Source: Chondrus crispus (taxonomy: Eukaryota; Rhodophyta; Florideophyceae; Gigartinales; Gigartinaceae). Taken from it: a stretch of 64,000 bases of DNA. Below are positions 54,927 through 64,000 of the stretch, piece by piece (the first letter of the stretch is position 1; the number at the start of each line of letters is the position of its first letter). The position numbers and the translations under genes are program-made. The notes beneath the pieces are model-generated. The model saw only the letters and a program-made list of their open reading frames with translations. It ran no database searches and had not been told where the DNA came from. The stretch spans positions 496,884-560,883 of the forward strand of contig NW_005178873.1 of assembly GCF_000350225.1 (NCBI RefSeq), read 5' to 3'.

Positions 54927-56296
54927 AGCCAGAGCGTCAGGAGGAATAGTCCGAGCTATAGGAAGCACAGAACAATGTAGATACATCGAAGTAGACACGC
55001 TCAGATATACTAGAGTGTAGGTCAGTAATTCCGGTGGCTAGCTCGAAACATATATGGCCCACTATTCGTAAGATCGAAGTTAGAGATAGGAATTAAGGGG
55101 AGGGTGATTTCCTGTGCTTAATTCCAAACAGGAGGCCTCTCTACCTTACAACCATAACGACTTAACGGTGTACTGGGTCTGGGAAGGCAAAAGTAGCTGC
55201 ACTCACTGTATCCATCTTTTTGACTTTACGCTAATTAAAATTCGATCACTGTACTAAAGTACGGACCGGTCGCCCTCCACTCGAACAACTGTACTAGCTA
55301 GTGCCACTTACTACATATGGGCCCCAAGTGGCCACTTGTACACGTGCTGGCTACGTATCTACAGTGTCCGTTCACATCTTACTACTGTAGTCGGGCCGGA
55401 CTCGTCACGCCAGCCCAGTGCGGTGGCGGTCTTATCAATTAGATTACAATAATCACACTTCTGTGACATAGATGTGTCCTTCAAGCATATCGAAATGCTG
55501 GCTGTGAGCACGTTTTGGATCAGGCATGACCGATGCAAACTTGTATACATTAATGTAAAGTTCACACTCGCTGCGTGAGTGCACACTCCCAGTGCGTGAA
55601 TTGGTGTATATTCTTGCAAGATGCACGCTCAGTGCGTGAATTAAAACTGCCAGTGCGCTCGCCCACCACCCTACATGACCGCTGTACACAGCCCCTGCAG
55701 TACCTTCACCCGCAACCCGATCTTCCTGCTGCTCCGCGTCGGTAAGTACGCCTTCACTTTTCAATTACCCAGAAAAACGTGGAAGCTCGCCAAAAGGGTA
55801 CCTTCAAGTATCTCCTCGTACTAGTATTCTTTAAACTCACCATCAGTACAATCTGCAATCCCTACAAAAATGCAAAGAAATAACTCTGACTAGTCAACAC
55901 TCGGCGTTAGAAGAAGTAGATGTTCGTTCTCTCAGTTGTTTAGAGACCAGCGTTTGGTGTAGTGGCCTTCTGTAAACCCTTCATTGTATGTCATTCGGTC
56001 TTACAATTTGTACAGATAGCCTGACGACATGTTGCACACAATCTTTTTTGCCGTCTGCCGCCTCCCTTTCAGAATAAATTTCCAATGCGTCTGATGTGCA
56101 GCTATATGAACGCAAAAAGCTATATGAGACTTTTCTTTGCCTTACTTTACGCAATGACATATCCTGTAGACGTCTTCGTGTGTCTCCAGGTGCTATTTAT
56201 TTGGTGATTACGTCCTTGCAATACAACGAGTAGTGCGAAAAATTGACATTTTCTTATCGCTCGGAATGCACTAGATTCTCGTGTGACCCCCTTCCT
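54927..56296. other. no gene seen; short degenerate repeats
   Basis: AT-richer sequence with no supported gene. A motif cagtgcgtgaatt occurs twice near 55580-55650, with a third partial copy nearby. Confidence 0.45.
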
Positions 56297-56972
56297 TCAG
56301 TCCGCTTCGCTTTTTATGAACAGAATGATTTCGCAAACTCTGAGGCAGGGGCTGCAAATAATCCACATCTTGCTGTGCCATGCTTCAGTATACTGTAACC
56401 TTTTCTTGGGTTTGTAAGCGTTGTATTCAGAAATGGCAGGGGGTAGTCCCGTTTTTCGCGATTTGAAAACGATGCAAGACAACGGCATTAATCATCTGGT
56501 CGTCTAATTGACCTCCCAGCGCACTCACAATAGAGGTGTCGCAAGAGCTAGTGTGGCAAAGGGATTTAAGAGACCGACTAAACTCATCAACCCTACCGTT
56601 AACCAAATTTTAAAACACGGACCTATAGGAGGAATTATTCTCGCAGATGAAAGTCGCTCCACTTCAGACACTAACGGCTTGTGGGCAGTACAAATATTAG
56701 AGAAAGAGGCATAAGAAAAAGATCAGGCGCTTCAGTGTCGTCTAGAACCCCTCTAGAAGCCCTTGGGATATTTTTTGCTGACTTTCCAGAGCAGTTGGAG
56801 CAAAACTGTCGCCCACAACTCGCAGCATACTCATAAAACTCTTATGACTATGGTGCCAGTTTCCAACAAACCTTTTGATCTCTGAGATCAAAACGTTCGT
56901 TGAAAACTTAAGGGTAGTAGCATAAATCAATTCACACATACCAATATTACGTACTTTCGACATAAAGAACAT
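56297..56972 (-). pseudogene. unassigned short frames, perhaps a decayed transposon
   Basis: Two short reverse frames (56972-56742, beginning MFFMSKVRNIGMCEL, and 56488-56297) and a forward one (56508-56714) have protein-like composition. None is recognised. The reverse ones could belong to one decayed DNA transposon, but no catalytic motif is visible. Confidence 0.25.
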
Positions 56973-57400
56973 AACTCGCGGCTCCCCTAAAACTGTTGCA
57001 TGATGGAAACATTCAATTATGTGAGAGAGCGGAAAGGTGATCTAAACACGAACTGATCTAATCGTGAAGCTAGGGTTGCTGGATCGGTTTCTATGTCGAG
57101 TTGCCGACATGATAGCGATTTGGACATGATGACTAATGACGGGGCGAGGTGTGTGCTATCTAGAAACAACGCCTAATTGTAATGCGTAGTTTGGCGTTCG
57201 AATCAGAGCGTCGAATTTAGCAAGCACGCAATGGTGCGTGTAATAGAGTGGCCAGAAATTTGAGACGCGCAAAATGCATTTGAAGAAAGTGGGAGAAGGG
57301 CCTGGAGGAGGAAGGAGAAAGGGGTCGACCCGAGTAAAAAGTTCAAACTGACTCGAGCCACCTTGTGCAATGAACATGTCTCACATGGTAGTTCTGTCGA

Positions 57401-59189
57401 TTGGTGAATGGGGTCCCCGAAACATCCCCCCTTGCTGTTTTTGACGCCTGCGAACAAAGAGATGTTCGAAGTTTCTTCATATATTTCGAAAACTTGGTGA
57501 TGCGTGACAAGACCGAAGAAGAGAGAGCCTCTGAGCTACTCTCGCATCTGCACGGCGTCGCCTTCGACGCGTACTACTCCGAGTACTCAGATGGTGAAGG
57601 CCTGAAGCCCTCCGCCTCAGACTATATATAAAGCCGGGAGGGCGTTTCTGATGGAATCGTTTGGTGCTGTAATCGAACCTGAAGGTGTCATCCGCGAAGC
57701 TGTGAATTCCCGTATCGATTTGCAGAACATTACCTCATCCGTCAAGAAGCTGGACGAGTTATATCAGAAAGCTGGTTTTAATGTCGAGGCAAAGTTTGGT
57801 CTGCTGCGCCGTGCGGTCATACAACACGTTGATATAGCACAATTCGCGATTTTACGTAGCCCCAGTTCCTATGAAGAATTATGCACAACGATAAGGAATT
57901 TTGCTCGCGGGAGGGACACATTCTTTTCTGCTGCAACTTTCGCTCGAGTACCGAATCATGTGACACGTGCTCAATCCCGGACTGTGGGAGAAGCATCGGG
58001 TGTCCAGGGCATTCTCAAATGCGATGCAGCCACTCGCTGTGAAATGAACCATTTCGACAAGAAGTTGGACTCCCCTTCCTCCAAACTTTCCGACTTCTCT
58101 TTGATGGTTCGCTAATCACAAGAATCGGGCGTTTCTTCAGGGAAAGGGAACGCACCTGTTTTTTGTGCAAGAAGCCTGATCATAGAGCCAACCGTTGTGC
58201 AGAAAATCCAAATCGAAACCACCGATGTCGCATCTGTGGAAAGATGGGACACGACGAGTTGTCATGTTGGTCGAAACCTAATGCTACCAGTGGTCTGGAC
58301 GCCACTGCCAGTGGTTCTGCGGAAGGAAAGAGGGTTTCTCTCGCAAATAAGACCAGTAGTTTCGACGAGCCCAGACACCCAGCTACTGTGGTCACAACCG
58401 GCACCCCTAATTCGGAATCCGTCGTAGCGATGAAGCGGACGGCCGAGGGCGAGCCGCTAGCGAAACAGCCCAGGTCTGATGAAGTTCCGGCTCCATGGCT
58501 GTTACTCATACCGTCTTTGCTCAACCCGAATACACAGCTCTTCCGACAACGGGGAAAACAAGTTCGCCACGGGAAACCTCGTAAATCCCGGAGAAAGCCA
58601 ATTAACAGAAAGAAAAAGTTTGAGCACTTATGTTGGACAGTATGATCTCGTGGTGGAGCTAGCGAGGGCTCCTTCAGATCTGACTTTTGGTCAACTACTA
58701 CGTGGTGATGCCGATGAAGCCCGCCGTATTCTCAAGCGTTAGTTAAAACCCGACATGCGTATGAACGCTTCTGCGGTGCCGTCGGCAAGTATCCCCTGTC
58801 GGCTGAATCTACTCCCCATCTCAATCCACGGCATGCCACTTCAAGCATTGCTGGACTCTGGGGCAGTCCCCAATCTGATTTCAACCACCATGGTTGACAC
58901 CCTTAAGTTGTCCACTCGACGAACAAGCAAGAAGATAACAGTGGCAGACGAGACTAGCTCGCAATGTCGCGGGTCTATTAGGAATGTTCCGGTCACGGTC
59001 GACGCTCTAACCGCGTCGCTCGATGTTCTTGTTGTCGACGACCTAACCTTCTCCGTCATCATTGGCTGCCCGACGTTGGAATCTCTCGAAGCTTGTTTAG
59101 ACCGGGGTCGTCAGAGCGTCAGGGTAAGGTATCTTGGCGTCCAAGCCAAATTCCCCCGGACTACGAACGCTCGCTGCAAGCTACCCTAG
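57401..59189 (+). mobile_element. gag-protease fragment of Ty3/gypsy element 6 (fossil)
   Basis: Capsid-like gag (about 57400-58100; DKTEEERASELLSHLHGVAF), two CCHC zinc knuckles (about 58155-58280; CFLCKKPDHRANRC and CRICGKMGHDELSC), and a retropepsin-like protease (about 58755-59190; ALLDSGAVPNLIS and VIIGCPTLES). No reverse transcriptase, integrase or LTR follows. It is a different lineage from elements 1-4. Broken (about three breaks), old. Confidence 0.78.
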
Positions 59190-59489
59190 TGGAAATCATC
59201 CGTGCATTTGGAGTTTCTATGAGGACTTTGGAGCATTAGAGGAGGACATTTGGATGTTATTTGGAGGGGTCCCCGAGCGCGACCGAAATGAGGGTACCAC
59301 TTGAGAACATGTCCATGACGTTAGGAACACCATTTGGTGATTGGAGGATACCCTCCTTTGCCACTCTCCCACTTGTGCAGGGATCAGGATGAATTTGGTC
59401 GTTAATTGGAGTTGTTTTATCCTGCATGCCAGGACTTCCGAAAGGCGATATCACTGCGAGCATACGAAAGCAGGACAATTACGTTCCGT

Positions 59490-60170
59490 GAGCGTATGTG
59501 GAAGGCTCCGCGCCACCGCCAAGACCATACTGTCGCCCTCAACGACTATCTGCGCACGCCGGACTCCACCTCTGGCCCTGCCGACCCCGCCCTCACCACC
59601 CGGGACAGCCACTTCTCCAGCAAGAGGCGCCGCGGCTCCGTCATTGGCATGGAGCCCAGCCCCGCGGGCTCGCTCCGTACCGCGTCGCGCATGCCGCCCA
59701 ACAAGTCCACTGCTCGACAACGGCCCGCCCTCTGTCCTCTCGTTGCGCTCCCCGCGGGGACCGCCGTCCCCTTCTTCTGCCCACTAACCGATCACCGCGA
59801 CCTCGCTGGCCCATCGCACCCCGGGCTCCGGAGCCCCCGCCGTCCCAGGCCGGGAGCGCTAGGTCGCGGTCTTCGGCTTCTCGTCCGCAATGGAGAGCCA
59901 GGTGCTGCGCGAGTTCCGCAGGCATGGCGAAATCGTTCACACCCTCGCAGGGAAGGGCATCCAAGTGCTGTATCACTCCCCACTGCAGGCCCAGGTCGCG
60001 CTGTACAAGCCATGAATTCTGTCAGGCACGGAGACTACGGTGGGACTGCGTCGCGGGAAGGTTCTGCACGCAGATAATCAGTTGCAACGACGCGATCGCG
60101 CAATAGTATTTTGCGGACTGCGTGGCCTCGGTGTTTCGGGACTATTTTGCAACTGGAGAGTGTTTAAAAG
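59490..60170 (+). pseudogene. NUP35/Nup53-like nucleoporin pseudogene
   Basis: GC-rich relic in an AT-richer setting. From 59863 it reads VAVFGFSSAMESQVLREFRRHGEIVH, then HSPLQAQVALYK, then LSGTETTVGLRRGKV. This is the RRM-like MPPN domain of Nup35/Nup53, a nuclear pore component (family pattern WVTVFGFP..ILQQFSQYGNI..YxSxLQAxxAL..G..IGV). In-frame stops sit at 59860-59862 (TAG where the family has Trp) and 60013-60015 (TGA). The upstream 370 bases encode Pro/Ser/Arg-rich sequence in other frames, compatible with a decayed N-terminus. A spliced gene is unlikely because the second stop is inside the domain. Confidence 0.65.
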
Positions 60171-60816
60171 TTTGCAATGAGCGAAATCATCACGAGAGAA
60201 TACGTACGCTTCCCTATTCAGCCTTTTTATGGATGACGTCGAAGGCATACAACAATTACCCTAATCATTTCATTGCGCCCTTTTTCTTCCCCTTCTTGGC
60301 GACTGCTGTTCCACTGCGTTTGCGGGTCGTACGAGGTTTCCGCCTAGCAGGACCATTAGAACTGCTGAATTCGTTCTGTGCCCCATGCCGCCCCCTGCAC
60401 ACACGGTCTCAACATCTACAGCTGCTTGCGTAGATGTCAGAATCCGTCTATCCACAGGGAACGAATCACATGTATGATTTTATCGGGAAGACCTGAGCTA
60501 TTGCCAGCTCCACAACCCAACAACATTCAATACGGTACGGGGTATACGTTCCTTACGACGAGAAATAATTGCACTCGTTGATCAGGGCTGCCTACCACGT
60601 GCTTTAAGGCCTATGATTCTTTGCTTCATGGGTCTTTTTGCTTCCTTTTTTCTCAGCTCGATGTTGGGATGGACGGCGAATACCGGATACAGAAACCCTG
60701 GAAACCCGACAACGGGCGATCGGAGAGCTTACCGGCCTGCCCAGCGAGAGCCGGGAAGCTCGCCGTTCTGGTGCTGCATACGCTCCCTCTAAGTGCCGTC
60801 CGTTTCGAGCATCATC

Positions 60817-61293
60817 CTAGGCTTTTGTGGCGAGCTTCTGCTTCAACATGCTGATCTGTCTCTCCAATCGCTCAAGTTCTTCCGCATCCTGATCTTCGTC
60901 GACGAGGTCAATATGGCACTGAGGGGAAGAGCTGTCCATACCGAAGGCGGCATTCAAAGCATGCCCTTCATCGATTTCAAAAGCATTTCCATGGACGGAT
61001 TCAACTCTCGAGGATCTAATGCGGCCTGTCTCAAGTCTGGAGGCACTCCCATCTCGAGCTGAAAGATCTCGTTCGTCCATCACTTTGTCTACCGCTGGTA
61101 TTTCTGCTGCTTTTTCGAATTCCTGTCTTGCCCTCACTGCTGCAATGCGAGACCTGAACGACTCTTCAGAAATTCTGCTGTTGACTGCTTCTATGTTGTC
61201 CACAGGTCGGCGTGGTCCTGCGCTAGACTCTGGAAGAATATCTCTGTCGGAAATAATCTCTGGCATGGCTTCGACTTCCAGTGTGGCTAGCAT
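60817..61293 (-). CDS. unrecognised reverse frame with a C-terminal coiled coil
   Basis: 158 codons. The C-terminus ELERLERQISMLKQKLATKA is a good coiled-coil candidate; the centre is acidic (HIDLVDEDQDAEEL). No family recognised. It could be a fragment of a retroelement gag N-terminus or of a host gene. It follows another open reverse frame (61334-61936) in the same direction. Confidence 0.35.
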   Translation of the reverse strand: MLATLEVEAMPEIISDRDILPESSAGPRRPVDNIEAVNSRISEESFRSRIAAVRARQEFEKAAEIPAVDKVMDERDLSARDGSASRLETGRIRSSRVESVHGNAFEIDEGHALNAAFGMDSSSPQCHIDLVDEDQDAEELERLERQISMLKQKLATKA

Positions 61294-61333
61294 TGGTGGC
61301 AGAGGAAAGATTCAGATGTACTTCGCCACCTCG

Positions 61334-61936
61334 TTAAGCATGACCATGGCTTGGATTCTCGTCGCCGTCTTCCCGTGCCTGCTGCTGACCAGTTTTCTTC
61401 TGTGCCTGGCGGTACGAGCGATTTTTGGATGTCATCCGCTGCTGAATGAGCATCTTAACTCCCCAATTGCATTGAACCTGTTTGTATACAGAGAGCTCGT
61501 TCATACTAGAGATCTGTGGCACGACTTCATTCATAGCGAGAGGTGGCACTTCAGCATAGGAGTGAGGGCCGTAATGCGACTTCGCTGCACCATTCGAATC
61601 GTTGTACGTCAGCAAAACTTCAAGCCTGTCCCCAATGATCTTCTTCGCGCCGCGGTTTCTTTGCTCATCGGAGAGTCTATCGTCTGGGAAATTCTGGTAC
61701 TGCATAGCGGTGTCACCGCCGTTATTCAAGTTACTCTCCAAAATGCACTGTGCCGTGAATCGAGTAACATTAACATACTTGTTCACGTCTCTACTCCGCA
61801 GTGCTTCATTCTGTGATTTTCCTGCGCGCATAGGTTTCGAAATACCAGACCGTTTCATGGCCGAAAGAAGGATGAATGATGCAAAAGTAGAAGTGGTACA
61901 ACGAGACGTTGACGTCGGCCGATCTATCGCCGGCAA
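61334..61936 (-). CDS. unrecognised reverse frame
   Basis: 200 codons, polar and basic, with MPAIDRPTSTSRC at the start and a Gln/Lys/Arg-rich end (QAQKKTGQQQAREDGDE). No domain recognised. It starts about 250 bp from a forward frame at 62191, so the two are divergent. Confidence 0.3.
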   Translation of the reverse strand: MPAIDRPTSTSRCTTSTFASFILLSAMKRSGISKPMRAGKSQNEALRSRDVNKYVNVTRFTAQCILESNLNNGGDTAMQYQNFPDDRLSDEQRNRGAKKIIGDRLEVLLTYNDSNGAAKSHYGPHSYAEVPPLAMNEVVPQISSMNELSVYKQVQCNWGVKMLIQQRMTSKNRSYRQAQKKTGQQQAREDGDENPSHGHA

Positions 61937-62190
61937 TAATTGGCGACATTTGCGTGTACAATATAGACCATGTTGCAGTCGTAAGTCAAGCGAAAATAGA
62001 TGGAACCCCTCGAAAGGAAAGTCTTCGTTTTGGCACAGAGAAGGCGCGAGTTGGGCAAATGCACTGTATCATTGTGGCCGCAAAACTAACAACTCAGCCT
62101 CCATCTCAATTCCTTCTTGCTACCAAGCTCTTTCCATCTAACCCTTCAATACACCGAAACATTTTTCCCCACCTGCACGACATCTTCACC

Positions 62191-62775
62191 ATGAAGCGGT
62201 ACATACGTATACAAGAATACAGCTTCCGATGCACACTGGGCAAGCCAGTAGCCTATTCAACGATGCCCAATCACCGCCGTGCTGCGAATGCAAGTCACGT
62301 AGAGAGAGGAGGTGTGACTCTTCCTGTAGGGCCAGAAGACAGCCATGAGCTTGGAGATCAATTTTGCAGACGTGCAATGTTTGCGTCAGTTGATCCGAAA
62401 GATGAAGAAAGCGACCTGTCATTTAGAAGCGCAGAACATGTTGAAGAAACTGGAGGAAGTCAATCTAAATGGGATGTTTTAAACTGGGATGACTGTGATC
62501 TGTTCGAGCAACGCGAAATAGACGTTCACAGAAATATGAATACTGATGGATTGGAAATGGAGGTTTCGTTGAGGAGTGAAAAAAGTCCAGGTCAAGCCGA
62601 CGGCGATCGCCAGCTGTCGGGCACACATTTGACGGAAGGGTTTTTGCATCATCAGGATCGATGGAGGCCTTGGTCGAGAATCCGGCTGCACCATGGCACC
62701 CAGTCCCACCAGCCACACGAAATCGCGCCCCGCACTCGGATCTCATCAAGCAGCACGATACCTGCATGCAGGTGA
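62191..62775 (+). CDS. unrecognised forward frame
   Basis: 195 codons from the ATG at 62191 (ttcaccATGa); open upstream to 61909. Polar and acidic, with repeated short DE-rich blocks (DPKDEESD, NWDDCDLF). No family recognised. It may be the leader or N-terminal part of the element 7 gag region that follows, or an independent gene. Confidence 0.3.
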   Translation: MKRYIRIQEYSFRCTLGKPVAYSTMPNHRRAANASHVERGGVTLPVGPEDSHELGDQFCRRAMFASVDPKDEESDLSFRSAEHVEETGGSQSKWDVLNWDDCDLFEQREIDVHRNMNTDGLEMEVSLRSEKSPGQADGDRQLSGTHLTEGFLHHQDRWRPWSRIRLHHGTQSHQPHEIAPRTRISSSSTIPACR

Positions 62776-64000
62776 AGAACCGCATGGAGAAAGTGGAGAT
62801 CTGACGGCGCGAAAGTTGCATGCAGAAGTGGGGGAGGACGATGAAAGCGTCCACAGCTCGCCTCTTGTGATGTTTGAGGGGGAGGTTTCGGATGAAGAGA
62901 GCTTTCTCCGTGAGGGGACACCATCATTCCGACCAATTCATCGAGAAAGATTCTTTTCCTGGGCGGAGAAGAACAAGGCTTGGGTGAAGCTTGCTCTGTA
63001 CTTTACTACACAGCGGGTGCTAATGCGCCAAGTGCTCCGAAATTTGTCTGCACCGTACAAGACATGGAAAACTGTGCACACCAACATCATCAAATACGCA
63101 AGCCTTGGAACGCAGCGGTTTATGCGCTGCAAAAATCACATGCTGCCGTAGAATCCTAGATTACACGGCACGAACTCCGACATGACATAACAGACAATGT
63201 ATTTGAGTAGTTTTGTTTGCGATGAATGTGTCAAGAATGGGACAGACCCGGAGTTAGATTTCATGGAGTACATTCCTCTACTGCCCGTACTTTGCGCATG
63301 GGTGGGATCGGCATCAAGAGCAGCGCTCCTTTTCAAGTATAGGCAAGAGAATTGGCAAACCTACACTGCTGCGCGGAGGAACTTTGGGTACTGGCAAGAG
63401 AGCGGCTATGTAACTCAAGCCATCAGTGCCAAATGCGGACAAGGTGTAACAAGATCATGTGGAGGGAGGGGAGGGAGAGTCTCAATCAATTTGCGCACAG
63501 AGTGCGAGAAGCTGCGCTAGCTCTCCCCGAAGCGGTATCGGATGACACCATGTGAGATCGGTTTATTCAATCCTACCCTCCGGAATCCAAGACTTGGCCA
63601 TCTCCGTCCCCGGCTCGTTTGATGAGGTTGCAAGAAGAGTGGCCATGATGTCCGCCTCAGTCGGCTTCGAGACAGGGAGAGGCAGATACCGCGGCGAGCG
63701 CATCAAGCAATTGCATGAAGACGCAGGTCAGGAGAAGAAGACGGCCGCCAGGTCCGACCCAGTTCCGCAACCAACCTCCCCGCATATTGTGGACGACCGG
63801 TTCGTCTCAGCGACGTGCTACTATTGTGGCGAGAAGGGCCATATTGCCCGTCACTTCCCGAAAAAGAGAAGGGATAGAGACGGATCCGCAAGCAGCACCC
63901 AGGGGGAAGGCAAGGGGGGCGGAAGGAGTACCGGCAAGCTGGCGCCCCGAAAAAACTAAACAGCAAGCCTCGGGTAGTCAAGGGCGTCCTTGAGCGCGTG
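62776..64000 (+). mobile_element. gag fragment of Ty3/gypsy element 7 (fossil; continues off window)
   Basis: Gag capsid C-terminal pattern (about 63440-63660: GRESLNQFAHRVREAALALPEAVSDDTM, then SGIQDLAISVPGSFDEVARRVA) followed by a CCHC-type knuckle with a variant last ligand (CYYCGEKGHIARH, about 63818-63860) and a basic tail. The N-terminal side (about 62800-63140) is acidic and unassigned. Broken (about two or three breaks in the visible part). The pol region should lie right of the window. Confidence 0.6.

Noticed and set aside
1-64000. tRNA, rRNA or other structured RNA genes
   Set aside because: I saw no cloverleaf-type box A/box B pattern or rRNA-like sequence by eye; a covariance-model scan would be needed to exclude them.

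Overview
The window looks like a nuclear contig from a compact-genome eukaryote. A red seaweed of the Chondrus type is my best guess. The host genes have no intron or one short GT-AG intron and lie a few hundred bases apart. They are surrounded by large blocks of nested Ty3/gypsy LTR elements, and there is a short assembly gap of N. The organism call is an inference; nothing seen here proves it.

Layout: 1-8763 is the 3' part of a chromodomain-bearing Ty3 element (element 1). It appears to sit inside a second one (element 2, 8764-16706), which is itself inserted in a reverse-strand Ty3 element (element 5, 16707 to about 19.75 kb). From 20.5 to 31.2 kb is a dense host gene island: a two-zinc-ribbon ZNRD2-like protein, a TEY-type MAP kinase, COQ9 (one intron), a long ADA2-type coactivator on the reverse strand, a BET1-like SNARE (one intron) and a B-box zinc-finger protein (one intron). 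These are general eukaryotic housekeeping and regulatory functions and do not form one pathway. From 31.2 to 39.5 kb the DNA decays: an ELP2 pseudogene, a kinase-like relic, an inverted pair of diverged reading frames, and a large reverse-strand DNA transposon with a DDE-like region and a YqaJ-like nuclease region. From 39.5 to 51 kb is another Ty3 element (element 3), carrying a solo LTR with a 5-bp target duplication, followed by the 3' tail of a further one (element 4). From 51 to 55 kb are two pogo-like DNA transposon relics, a long fold-back and an LTR fragment. From 57.4 kb to the end are gag-protease and gag fragments of two more Ty3 elements (6 and 7), separated by a NUP35/Nup53-like pseudogene and several unrecognised frames.

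The most unusual signal is a long open reading frame on the strand opposite to pol, lying between integrase/chromodomain and the 3' LTR. It occurs in elements 1 (553 codons) and 2 (571 codons), as a fragment in element 4, and perhaps as traces in element 3. In element 2 this antisense region is bracketed by two copies of a small module: a hairpin, a TGA and a G-rich purine tract. The hairpin recurs in element 4 with paired base changes that keep the stem.
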